A stretch of 53,410 nt of DNA from a virus. The notes beneath the pieces were generated by a model that was not told the origin of the DNA, did not search any database, and saw only the letters and a program-made list of their open reading frames with translations. The translations under genes and the position numbers were made by a program. Location of the stretch: the IMG/VR virus record IMGVR_UViG_3300033182_000800, positions 1 through 53,410 of that record; one strand, 5' to 3'. Shown one piece after another: positions 37,523 through 44,170 of this stretch (within the stretch, counting starts at the first letter, position 1; every line of letters begins with the position of its first letter).

Positions 37523-37906
37523 TCAAAAGTCACCTCTCGTAACAGCAGTTATTTTGTCAATGTGTTTGTTTAGTATGTCAGTTCTATTTGGCCACTTAAT
37601 CCATTCTCTCTTATCTCCATCTTTTGCCAAATTTTTGAGAAGTGGTAAAATTAATTCTTCTACCTCATTCATTCTCTGGCCCCACTTATCTTTTAGTTCT
37701 TCTTTACGAACTTCAAGGTCATCTTGCATGACTCGCATACTATCTGTAAGACTTGAGATTTTAGATTCAATTTTCTCTAACTCAGGCTGTAAACTGGCAG
37801 TGGCCGTACTTACGACTTCTTTTGCAGTATCAACCTGTGTGGTTTGTTGGGCTCGGTATTCGTCTTCACTGACTGTACTAAACCCAAAGTCGTTAAAATC
37901 AGACAT
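37523..37906 (-). CDS. coiled-coil phage protein of unknown function
   Basis: A 127-residue acidic protein. The N-terminus (MSDFNDFGFSTVSEDEYRAQ) is followed by a long heptad region (residues ~35-80, ELEKIESKISSLTDSMRVMQDDLEVRKEELKDKW). A conserved-looking tail follows: DKREWIKWPNRTDILNKHIDKITAVTRGDF. The WIKWPNR-type tail occurs in small proteins of other marine T4-like phages, which I remember only as hypothetical. The start overlaps the end of the membrane-protein gene upstream. No enzymatic motif is visible. Confidence 0.85.
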   Translation of the reverse strand: MSDFNDFGFSTVSEDEYRAQQTTQVDTAKEVVSTATASLQPELEKIESKISSLTDSMRVMQDDLEVRKEELKDKWGQRMNEVEELILPLLKNLAKDGDKREWIKWPNRTDILNKHIDKITAVTRGDF

Positions 37907-38330
37907 CTACTTTTTCCTTATCGTTACCATTTTCATGTAACAGTTGAGATTCTTTATCCTCAGAATCTTCTTTATCTTTGAACCAATAATCAGTAGACTT
38001 AGCTAGAACTGCAACGTATGCACCAACAAGGATGTTGACCAAATCTCTATGTCCATCTTTTAAGTCACCAAGAAAAAGAAGATAGATGAGTATTAAGAAT
38101 GTAAATGCAACTATGAGGGAAAGAATAAATCTTGCCCACCAGTTGAGTTTTTTCCTATGTTCTATCCTCTCATATTTTAGAGCACCAACTGGATCTTTTT
38201 CCCAGAGGGTTTCTTCTGCATGGTCAATTAACTCAACAGGAGTATTGACCTTATCATCTGCAGCTCGTTCTTCTTTTATTTCACTTTCTTTCTTTTCTGT
38301 TTTGAGTCTTTTTGGGATACGAATAGCCAT
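37899..38330 (-). CDS. two-span membrane protein, holin-like candidate
   Basis: A 143-residue protein with a charged N-terminus (~75 residues), a strong membrane span at ~76-99 (FILSLIVAFTFLILIYLLFLG), a second weaker one at ~108-128 (LVNILVGAYVAVLAKSTDYWF) and a very charged C-terminus (KDKEDSEDKESQ). This shape fits small phage holins and other inner-membrane proteins. It overlaps the start region of the coiled-coil gene and the end of the secreted nuclease gene. A lysis role is only inferred from topology; the endolysin gene lies 4 kb away. Confidence 0.8.
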   Translation of the reverse strand: MAIRIPKRLKTEKKESEIKEERAADDKVNTPVELIDHAEETLWEKDPVGALKYERIEHRKKLNWWARFILSLIVAFTFLILIYLLFLGDLKDGHRDLVNILVGAYVAVLAKSTDYWFKDKEDSEDKESQLLHENGNDKEKVDV

Positions 38331-39169
38331 CAGTCAGACTCCACGGCCTTCAGTAGGGCTGATGCAACACCGACTTTACTTTGGTCTTTCTCTGTATCAA
38401 CAAATTTCTTGAGAAGTCCCTTTAACGTAATAGTGTCATCAACTGTCCAACCCTCTGCTTTGCCTACTACGGTGCCCCATAATCCAAGAACTTCATCACA
38501 ATCTCTTTTGTAAGTATATGGGTCTTTACCTTTTTTACTATCGTATTCGTCTGTATTCCAAACGAAAAAACATTCTCTGTAATTCTTAGCAGTGAACACC
38601 TTTCCAAATGCTGAAGGAACTTGTAATCCACTCTTTCCTATAATCTTTGGTCTATCGTTGAAGTAAACCAAAGTCAACATTTCTAAAACACCATGTTCTA
38701 CTGCCTTCTCACGTTCTAATTTTTCAAGTGAAACAAACTTGTATCTGTTTGCACGTTTTGTTTGAGGAACGATGTTGGCCATACTATATGTAGCCTTCAA
38801 AGTTTTCTTGGACCAATCATGAGATGCATCTGATGCACCTAAATGTCCTCTATCATAACCAGTATTGTCGTAATCATCATTTGTTGTTGCCACACTTTTG
38901 TCAAGTCTTTTGTCTGTGAAAAAGGGTGGTCTTGGATCTATATTCAGAAGATCAACTGTCTCTTTTGTGACTTCTGTATAGACTGCAATCGGAGACTTTC
39001 TTTCAAAGTCATAACAAATTGTAAAGGTATCAGTAAGTATCTGATCACAAGCCTTTTTAGTGAAATGTTTCTTAATATCTGCTGTTTTTGATAAACTCAC
39101 ATCACCATGAGTCTGTCCATAAGCAATAGTTCCAACCAATAAAAATAAAGTGATAATAATTTTTCTCAT
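38330..39169 (-). CDS. secreted DNA/RNA non-specific endonuclease (NUC1 family)
   Basis: A 279-residue protein with a signal peptide (MRKIIITLFLLVGTIAYGQ, cleavage likely after residue ~18). The catalytic motif is DRGHLGASDAS (H109 as general base), followed by MANIVPQTKRANRYKF in which N141 is the expected Mg ligand; both are diagnostic of the beta-beta-alpha-metal nucleases (Serratia nuclease/NucA/EndoG). The export signal places it in the periplasm or outside the cell. Possible roles are degrading DNA of competing phages or host DNA at lysis for nucleotide reuse. It is in the same operon as a membrane protein and IscU. Confidence 0.93.
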   Translation of the reverse strand: MRKIIITLFLLVGTIAYGQTHGDVSLSKTADIKKHFTKKACDQILTDTFTICYDFERKSPIAVYTEVTKETVDLLNIDPRPPFFTDKRLDKSVATTNDDYDNTGYDRGHLGASDASHDWSKKTLKATYSMANIVPQTKRANRYKFVSLEKLEREKAVEHGVLEMLTLVYFNDRPKIIGKSGLQVPSAFGKVFTAKNYRECFFVWNTDEYDSKKGKDPYTYKRDCDEVLGLWGTVVGKAEGWTVDDTITLKGLLKKFVDTEKDQSKVGVASALLKAVESD

Positions 39170-39180
39170 ATCACCAGCTC

Positions 39181-39411
39181 CTATGTTATATAATTAAACC
39201 TCCACTCATCGTCTTGCCATGAAACTCTACATAAACCTGCACTGTAAGGTAGTCTGAAATCTTTATACTTTACTCCATTCTCCTTTTCATGCAATTCTCT
39301 GATAAGATAATAAGGAGGCATATTTTCGCGGACTACATCTCTCTCAAATCTTTTTCTAATCTCATTCATTTGAGATGATCCTGTTGGATCATTTTGTAAA
39401 CCACCTGACAT
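39181..39411 (-). CDS. small conserved-looking protein downstream of tmRNA
   Basis: A 76-residue protein beginning MSGGLQNDPTGSSQMNEIRKRFERDVV and ending DDEWRFNYIT. Start 39411 is chosen because GAAAGGATAT precedes it; the frame stays open upstream but that part overlaps the tmRNA 3' hairpin. It is hydrophilic, with no membrane segment and no recognised domain. Its start lies ~15 nt after the tmRNA coding piece, so it is probably expressed from the same primary transcript. Confidence 0.75.
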   Translation of the reverse strand: MSGGLQNDPTGSSQMNEIRKRFERDVVRENMPPYYLIRELHEKENGVKYKDFRLPYSAGLCRVSWQDDEWRFNYIT

Positions 39412-39469
39412 ATATCCTTTCTTTGTGGGAGTCTTCTGTTCCCAAGCGACTCCCAAACTCGGCTATCAG

Positions 39470-39523
39470 TTACGCAGCGAGTGCATAATATTCTGATGCA
39501 GAAATATAATCGTTATTATTTGC
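39470..39523 (-). other. tmRNA proteolysis-tag reading frame
   Basis: Resume codon GCA (39523-39521) opens a 17-codon frame ending in TAA (39472-39470), encoding ANNNDYISASEYYALAA. The terminal ALAA is the universal recognition signal for ClpXP and related proteases. The -ATAATC- before GCA matches the -ATAGTC- that positions the frame in E. coli tmRNA. Confidence 0.93.
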
Positions 39524-39605
39524 GATTATGTTTAGTTGATGTTGGTCATCACCCTATTTGTTCTCACTACTACTCTCACTACCAATCGAATCCATAACGC
39601 CCCCA

Positions 39606-39692
39606 TCATAATAACACTGCTTCCATAACCCAGATAAATCCTGCAGTTCCTATCAATATAACAACTGTAAAAAATATTAGGTCACCATCCAT
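39606..39692 (-). CDS. 28-aa membrane peptide encoded in the tmRNA intervening segment
   Basis: ATG 39692 is preceded by GGAG with 7 nt spacing and opens a 28-codon frame ending in TGA (39608-39606). It starts MDGDLIFFTVVILIGTAG and is hydrophobic from residue 5 to the end, a single predicted membrane span. It fills most of the 108-nt segment that is cut out during maturation of the permuted tmRNA. Both the Shine-Dalgarno and the composition argue against chance. Function is unknown; small holin-like, antiholin-like or toxin-like peptides have this form. Confidence 0.55.
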   Translation of the reverse strand: MDGDLIFFTVVILIGTAGFIWVMEAVLL

Positions 39693-39777
39693 AAAATGCT
39701 CCAATGCTGTTATGGTGGAGGCGGCCGGAGTTGAACCGGCGTCTTGCTAGTTACCCTTATAGGTCAACGAACAAATA

Positions 39778-40428
39778 CTAGGAATATTTAGTAATCACTT
39801 GTTTCAAAGGTTCTATCCATCTGTCCTTTGTTTCTTTGAACAACAAAGGTTTATCATTTTCAACTGCCATGATAATTACAATATCGTTTATAGAGATTCC
39901 AGTAAGTTCTTCATAAGCATGTGCATAGAAAGCACCTTGCATGAAATACCCATGGCACATCTCCCATGTCTTTTTCTTTCTGGAAGTCTTGTAGTCTATG
40001 ACCGATAGTTTCTCATCAAACTCACCTATCAAGTCTGTTCTTCCAGCAACACCCAAGTCATCAGAATACAATGCACCCTCAACCACATGAATGTTATCTA
40101 TCCTATCCAAAAGTGGCACAATAGAATTAAACATATCTATTGCATCTGGTAAAACACCTTCTAATATTCTCTCTTGGTTCTGGATATACGACTCACAGAT
40201 ATTATGTAAGCGGGTTCCTCTACTGCTCGCCTGTCTACTAATCTTGTTGGCCTCTGCCTCGCCAACCCTTCTTCGCCATTCAATAATTGATTGTTTTGAA
40301 AGGTTACCGAGTAACGAGGTAATACTAACGTACTTATTGCCTTCAGGAGTTGCATAATATCTCTTTCCGTTGATGTTTTCAGTTTTTAAATCTTTAAGGT
40401 CATTACCCACATGATTAAAAGTTTTCAT
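39778..40428 (-). CDS. RecB/MGME1-like PD-(D/E)XK exonuclease
   Basis: A 216-residue protein with the RecB-family nuclease layout: H75 in SRGTRLHNICESYI, E118, D132 in GVAGRTDLIGEF, D145-x-K147 in LSVIDYKTSRKKK, and Q164 in YFMQGAFYAHAYEEL. This set (H-D-DxK-Q) is the catalytic core shared by RecB, Cas4 and the mitochondrial MGME1 exonuclease, and T4-like marine phages often carry such proteins. It likely processes DNA ends during replication, recombination or host DNA degradation. It ends just where the tmRNA precursor begins and follows the zinc-ribbon gene by 2 nt. Confidence 0.9.
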   Translation of the reverse strand: MKTFNHVGNDLKDLKTENINGKRYYATPEGNKYVSITSLLGNLSKQSIIEWRRRVGEAEANKISRQASSRGTRLHNICESYIQNQERILEGVLPDAIDMFNSIVPLLDRIDNIHVVEGALYSDDLGVAGRTDLIGEFDEKLSVIDYKTSRKKKTWEMCHGYFMQGAFYAHAYEELTGISINDIVIIMAVENDKPLLFKETKDRWIEPLKQVITKYS

Positions 40429-40430
40429 AA

Positions 40431-40691
40431 TCAGTCTGGTATATTCATTGTCGCCAGAGGTTGACTCTTTTTGACATCTTTCAATTTATCTTTCATCCAA
40501 CTAGGAGTCTTCTTTAGGTGACCTGGCGATGAGATATTATCATAGGCAAAATATGGAACTCCTATAACTTGCCTTACATCGCCATCATTACACTCCATAC
40601 ACCTACCCTCTGGAACTTTTCTCTGCGATATGAGTAGGGTTTCTTCAAAAGTGTGCCCACAATTATCACACCTATAATCATAGGTTGGCAT
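40431..40691 (-). CDS. FmdB-type zinc ribbon protein
   Basis: An 86-residue protein starting MPTYDYRCDNCGHTFE with C8-x2-C11 and C31-x2-C34, the exact start and spacing of the FmdB family of small zinc ribbons. The C-terminal half (YDNISSPGHLKKTPSWMKDKLKD) is basic. Such proteins are common in marine phages and are suspected regulators, without proven function. The ATG lies inside the end of the upstream gene (14-nt overlap). Confidence 0.9.
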   Translation of the reverse strand: MPTYDYRCDNCGHTFEETLLISQRKVPEGRCMECNDGDVRQVIGVPYFAYDNISSPGHLKKTPSWMKDKLKDVKKSQPLATMNIPD

Positions 40692-41184
40692 TTTTTACTC
40701 CTTCATGAAACCAATCGGGTTGACTGGCATGTTTCCATACAGCAAATCTACTCTTCTCATTTATGTAGTAGTTTCTGTAAGCCTTAATCACATCTTTTTC
40801 AGTTTTACAATAATCTGGCATACATTGTGGTTGTGGTGTTCGTACACCATCTGGAATATTTTTGGGAGTGAAATTGAGATACTTATTCAACTTTGTCCAA
40901 GACAAATGCACTCTATCGTATCTCTCAGTATATTCCATAGAAAGATTTTTCCATAGACGAAATAGCCACAAGTAGTTACTCCTATTTGTACGAGTCCATA
41001 TCGTACAAGGATGATTCTTGTGAGCCACTTTATACAGAGATTCAGATATTACCTTATCACCATCAAGAACACGATGGGCTGTAGATAACATCTGAGCATA
41101 TTCTATCATCATTTTACACACATGCTTATCGCAGTGTGCTACTGCAGATTCTCTGGGAGAATCATCCAATACGAATATATTCAC
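40678..41184 (-). CDS. conserved phage protein, MNIFVLDxSP family
   Basis: A 168-residue protein with a conserved start MNIFVLDDSPRESAVAHCDKHVCKMMIEYAQMLSTAHRVLDG, then HKNHPCTIWTRTNRSNYLWLF, CMPDYCKTEKDVIKAYRNYY and a WKHASQPDWF end. I know this pattern from many phages and some bacteria as an uncharacterised family; the conserved D, C, H and K residues near the N-terminus look like an active or metal site. It overlaps both neighbours by a few bases, so it is translationally coupled. No function is assigned. Confidence 0.85.
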   Translation of the reverse strand: MNIFVLDDSPRESAVAHCDKHVCKMMIEYAQMLSTAHRVLDGDKVISESLYKVAHKNHPCTIWTRTNRSNYLWLFRLWKNLSMEYTERYDRVHLSWTKLNKYLNFTPKNIPDGVRTPQPQCMPDYCKTEKDVIKAYRNYYINEKSRFAVWKHASQPDWFHEGVKNANL

Positions 41185-41462
41185 TTTGATCCTACATTCT
41201 TTAATACTTTCACACGATTAAGATAAGTTTCAGGTTCATCTTTATATACACGATGATCTGCAACAGTTGCCTTTACCAAGATACAATCCTTTTCGTTAAA
41301 GGACACATCACCACTATACCGATAGAACATGGCTTTCAAACCATCTCTGTTCACAAGTTTATGCACTGAATATGGTGCACCGTCATGTCCTATTTTGTCA
41401 AATCTCTGATCAAGGCGTAAAAAGAATTCTTTACGAACTCCGACATCATCAAGGTAACTCAT
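41181..41462 (-). CDS. small protein with possible OB-like C-terminal part
   Basis: A 93-residue protein. The second half (DVSFNEKDCILVKATVADHRVYKDEPETYLNRVKVLKNVG) resembles a short beta-barrel segment that recurs in phage proteins, where it reads like VTGTVKKHDEYKGVKQTVLTRVKV. This similarity is from memory and weak. The gene overlaps both neighbours by 4 nt (ATGA type). No catalytic residues are evident. Confidence 0.8.
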   Translation of the reverse strand: MSYLDDVGVRKEFFLRLDQRFDKIGHDGAPYSVHKLVNRDGLKAMFYRYSGDVSFNEKDCILVKATVADHRVYKDEPETYLNRVKVLKNVGSK

Positions 41463-41749
41463 TTAGACCTCTTCATCATTAATTCAAATTTTATGGCAGC
41501 TATCTTAGTTGCCCTACACTCCATGAGGATTGTTTCACACATCATGACTTCACCATGAAAGGCTATACACTCTGATCTCTCATCAAGACATGATTTGGGA
41601 GCAGAAATGTCCTCTGGTTTGATACAATCAATACATTCACCAGAGGTAATATCTATACGACAACCATCTGGACGAACACATATATCACCTGCACCGAAAA
41701 GACTCGTTGCAACCAGACCTGAAACCATTAGTGAAAGAAGGAATCTCAT
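41459..41749 (-). CDS. small secreted cysteine-rich protein
   Basis: A 96-residue protein with a signal peptide (MRFLLSLMVSGLVATSLFGAG). The mature part carries eight Cys (ICV, GCR, ECID, DCIK, SCL, ECI, MCE, ECR), an even number consistent with four disulfides in the periplasm. A DICVRPDGCRID motif starts the mature chain. No family is recognised. Its stop and start overlap the neighbours by 4 nt. An exported disulfide-rich protein in an infected cell could act on the envelope, inhibit an enzyme or block superinfection; none of these is shown. Confidence 0.8.
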   Translation of the reverse strand: MRFLLSLMVSGLVATSLFGAGDICVRPDGCRIDITSGECIDCIKPEDISAPKSCLDERSECIAFHGEVMMCETILMECRATKIAAIKFELMMKRSK

Positions 41750-41925
41750 ATCATTGCCTCTACTGCTTCTTCAACGAGTCTTGACTCTTCCTTTCCGAAT
41801 CGGTATCCGTCTTCGTATTCTCTTCGCAGACTTTCTCGCAGTCTTGCAATTTCTTCTCGCAGTTCTGCATTTTCAACCCTCAGCTCTGCACACTCTTTGA
41901 CCAACTCTTCTCTTGTCGTACTCAT
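41746..41925 (-). CDS. 59-aa coiled-coil protein
   Basis: Start 41925 is chosen because GAGAATTGTT precedes it, the same pattern (GGAGATTGTT-ATG) as other genes in the right part of the window; an ATG four codons upstream is weaker. The product (MSTTREELVKECAELRVENAELREEIARLRESLRREY) is a clear coiled-coil with Leu/Ala heptads followed by a short acidic helix. It is the first gene after the promoter at 41968-41996. Function is unknown. Confidence 0.75.
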   Translation of the reverse strand: MSTTREELVKECAELRVENAELREEIARLRESLRREYEDGYRFGKEESRLVEEAVEAMI

Positions 41926-41967
41926 AACAATTCTCATTAGAGGTTACTCAATCATCATTACAAGAAT

Positions 41968-41996
41968 ATAATAACACTCCACTGTCACATTGTCAA
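41968..41996 (-). promoter_or_regulatory. sigma70-type promoter, cassette family
   Basis: Minus strand TTGACA (41996-41991), 17-nt spacer, TATTAT (41973-41968), followed by a leader with GATTGAGTAACC, similar to the leaders of the repeated early promoters further right. Confidence 0.75.
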
Positions 41997-41997
41997 G

Positions 41998-42567
41998 TTA
42001 AAATGTGTAGATTTTGTAAAAAATATGAGTATCAATGGCAACTGTCCTCTTTTTCGGATCTGCCCATCTTGGGTCAGGAATGTAGTTTGCATGATAATGA
42101 GTTGCCCCATCTGTTACATCTATCAGACTTGGTGTTTTCATAACATACTTTGCAAGATTTACAGACTCCTGCCATATCTTTCCTTGCAAGGGTGTATCAT
42201 GTTTTCCATCACAATACCAACTAAACTGGCATCTATCTCTCATTGGAAACCCATTTGTATGATGTTTCCCTTGTTTGACAACTTTACAGATTGTATCTGG
42301 ATAATTTGGCGATCTCACTCTATTCATTGTTACTTGTGCCACAGCCAGTTTACCTGCAGTGGACTCAATTGCAGCTTCAAAATAAATGTTTTTTGCCATA
42401 CAATCAAGTTCATTAGGATCTAACAACATTTTAACTGGCTTGGGTTCAACCTCAACAATGGCTGGTTTATATATGGTTGGCACCCATTTATGATCTATGC
42501 CTCCTGTGTTTGCTGATGTCACAAATAACATAACAAAGAGGCCAAGAAAACTTATAATTCTCTTCAT
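41998..42567 (-). CDS. secreted SleB-like cell wall hydrolase (endolysin)
   Basis: A 189-residue protein with a signal peptide or signal-arrest segment (MKRIISFLGLFVMLFVTSANTGG). The catalytic domain begins near residue 52: DPNELDCMAKNIYFEAAIESTAGKLAVAQVTMNRVRSPNYPDTICKVV, with the Glu of NIYFEA as the expected catalytic residue, then RCQFSWYCDG and DVTDGATHYHANYIPDPRWAD. This is the SleB/CwlJ hydrolase family, used as endolysin in many marine phages. The spike protein gp5 here lacks lysozyme, so this is the only clear peptidoglycan hydrolase in the window. Confidence 0.92.
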   Translation of the reverse strand: MKRIISFLGLFVMLFVTSANTGGIDHKWVPTIYKPAIVEVEPKPVKMLLDPNELDCMAKNIYFEAAIESTAGKLAVAQVTMNRVRSPNYPDTICKVVKQGKHHTNGFPMRDRCQFSWYCDGKHDTPLQGKIWQESVNLAKYVMKTPSLIDVTDGATHYHANYIPDPRWADPKKRTVAIDTHIFYKIYTF

Positions 42568-42600
42568 ATTCCTCTTGCGATTAAGTTGATATTATGGAAG

Positions 42601-42903
42601 CTATTTTCGGCGGGAACTTCTGGCTTGTTTATTTTCTAAAGGATCTTGAAGAAAATCCTTATAGTTGAAATCGGAGTTGAATGTCACGCCTCCCAATGTG
42701 GTGGAAAAGCGCTGATTGGTAGATGACCAATCCATAGTTAAGGAAACTCCAAACTCACGTGCAAGGACAACACTAATTTGTTTCGGCTCCATGCCAGTCA
42801 TATCTATTTGCCGTAATTCTGCTTCCTCCTTGGAAGATACACCTTCTGCGGTTATCTTCTCAAGACTTACGATTCTATCCTCTATGGTTCTAATTGATCT
42901 CAC
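42601..42903 (-). CDS. 100-aa protein of unknown function
   Basis: The frame opens with GTG at 42903, which overlaps the TGA of the upstream DUF6433 gene, so translational coupling decides the start; no Shine-Dalgarno is seen. The product starts with a helical stretch (RTIEDRIVSLEKI, SSKEEAELRQIDMTG) and continues with FGVSLTMDWSSTNQRF and a basic end (KQARSSRRK). I do not recognise it. It lies between DUF6433 and the endolysin. Confidence 0.75.
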   Translation of the reverse strand: MRSIRTIEDRIVSLEKITAEGVSSKEEAELRQIDMTGMEPKQISVVLAREFGVSLTMDWSSTNQRFSTTLGGVTFNSDFNYKDFLQDPLENKQARSSRRK

Positions 42904-43319
42904 GTTATTAAATTTGGAAATGTTTCTTTTACAAGGTTATACGTTAATCCTCTGCATTTGATCTTCTTATCTTTGACTTGAAGAAGAAGATCAGCTTCAG
43001 AGGGGTGAAGACTCTCTAATAATTCAATGAAAAGGTATTCTCTCCTAGCAGATTTCAAGTTAGGATTACCACCTTCAACAAAAAGATAAAGTTTCCTTAT
43101 CAGCCCATACAAGTAGGTTGGATTATCTGATTCGTCTACTACTGAATTGTATGGTGGATTTCCCGGCGGTAAAAGAAACTTTATATTTGGATCAAAGGCA
43201 TATTTGAGAATTTCCCTAAAAGCTCCATTGTTTGCATATTTGAGAAGAACTTCCTTCTTCTCATCTTTTTTACTCTTTGAGGCTATCTCTTTAAAAATAG
43301 TTGGTAATGGTACTGCCAT
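42900..43319 (-). CDS. DUF6433-type conserved T4-like protein
   Basis: A 139-residue protein (ATG 43319) matching a family that accompanies rnh in marine T4-like phages. Conserved blocks are GAFREILKYAFDPNIKFLLPPGNPPYN, then LYGLIRKLYLFVEGGNPNLKSARREYLFIELLESLHPSEADLLLQVKDKKI and YNLVKETFPNLI. Its function is unknown; constant linkage to RNase H suggests a replication role. The ATG lies just after the rnh stop with no Shine-Dalgarno, again pointing to coupling. Confidence 0.88.
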   Translation of the reverse strand: MAVPLPTIFKEIASKSKKDEKKEVLLKYANNGAFREILKYAFDPNIKFLLPPGNPPYNSVVDESDNPTYLYGLIRKLYLFVEGGNPNLKSARREYLFIELLESLHPSEADLLLQVKDKKIKCRGLTYNLVKETFPNLIT

Positions 43320-43321
43320 AA

Positions 43322-44155
43322 TCAAAACTCGTCAAGATGTTCCATAAGATTCTTCAATCTCTTTTCAGTGAAGTATTCCAATAATCTACCATGTGGCGGA
43401 ACCTGTTCTCTGAACTGATTGATAATATTTATACGAATTGATTCTGGGGTTTTTTCCAAATCCACCATCATTTCATTGCGATTGAAGTTCCTTTTCATAT
43501 CCTCATTCCAATCACTGCGATCAGTCTTCCACAATTCCATCTTCTTTTTTGACACAGGCCTCTGTCGCTTACCTTCTGTGACAAGTGTATCATCAGATGA
43601 GAGTATGTTTGGCACACCATCACCAACATCACCCTTGATCAGTTTTTCCCAAAGTGATTCTTCTGGATTACCTTTCACGAAACTCTTTGTCAAAGGTGAC
43701 CACTGCTGAACCCCTTCATATTTTTGTAATTGAATAAAGTCTTTGTCACTTGATATAATCGTAGTAGGATTCTTCATTTCTTCCTGTATCAAAACAGCAA
43801 TAATATCATCTGCCTCTGCACCCTCCACTCTCATTACTTTGTATGGGAAGTATTCTTGCAAGTCTGCAATCATTTGATGTAGAAACTCAAAAAGAGAAGT
43901 CCAATCTGTTGAATCGGTTTCTCTTCTCTTCTTTCTGTTTGCCTTGTATTCTGGAAAAGACTCTTTCCGCCAGTTCTTTGGCGAGTCACAACAAATAACA
44001 AACCCGCCATGATCAACATGCCTGAATTGATGTTTGTATTGTCTAATTGAATTTAATACTGTATGTCGTAAAAGGTCTTCTTCTACAACAATACTACCCC
44101 TTCCAAGTGACATAAAGGTGCCGATCATTGTTTGACTGAAATCTAGGAGTATCAT
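43322..44155 (-). CDS. rnh: RNase H / 5'-3' exonuclease (FEN-like, T4 Rnh)
   Basis: A 277-residue homologue of T4 RNase H, which removes RNA primers and flaps of Okazaki fragments. Metal-binding acidic residues appear in ILLDFSQTMIGT, HGGFVICCDSPKNWRKESFPEYKANRKKRRE, VEGAEADDIIAVLI and TIISSDKDFIQLQ, with the H3TH-like GDVGDGVPNILS. Length is close to T4 Rnh (305 aa). Its position upstream of gp33 and gp32 on the same strand resembles the T4 rnh-33-59-32 block. Confidence 0.95.
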   Translation of the reverse strand: MILLDFSQTMIGTFMSLGRGSIVVEEDLLRHTVLNSIRQYKHQFRHVDHGGFVICCDSPKNWRKESFPEYKANRKKRRETDSTDWTSLFEFLHQMIADLQEYFPYKVMRVEGAEADDIIAVLIQEEMKNPTTIISSDKDFIQLQKYEGVQQWSPLTKSFVKGNPEESLWEKLIKGDVGDGVPNILSSDDTLVTEGKRQRPVSKKKMELWKTDRSDWNEDMKRNFNRNEMMVDLEKTPESIRINIINQFREQVPPHGRLLEYFTEKRLKNLMEHLDEF

Positions 44156-44170
44156 AATTATTTCTTTGTG

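Larger units (their letters stand above)
39425..39777 (-). ncRNA. ssrA: circularly permuted (two-piece) tmRNA gene
   Basis: Transcribed from high to low coordinates. First comes the acceptor piece (~39777-39713): T-arm GCCGG-TTCAACT-CCGGC and 3' end CGCCTCC-A-CCA with encoded CCA. Then a 108-nt intervening segment (39712-39605). Then the coding piece from 39604: GGGGGCG, TTATGGATTCGA (conserved D-like element), a TGATG/CATCA stem, ATAATC before the resume codon GCA, and the tag frame. An 8-bp hairpin TGGGAGTC/GACTCCCA (39426-39455) closes the 3' side. GGGGGCG pairs fully with CGCCTCC (one G-U). This order, 3' half before 5' half, is the alphaproteobacterial permuted form. tmRNA rescues stalled ribosomes and tags the products for proteolysis. 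Confidence 0.93.

Noticed and set aside
39713-39777. Ordinary tRNA ending in CCA
   Set aside because: No anticodon or D-arm lies upstream; the partner of its acceptor strand is 109 nt downstream, followed by a tmRNA tag frame.
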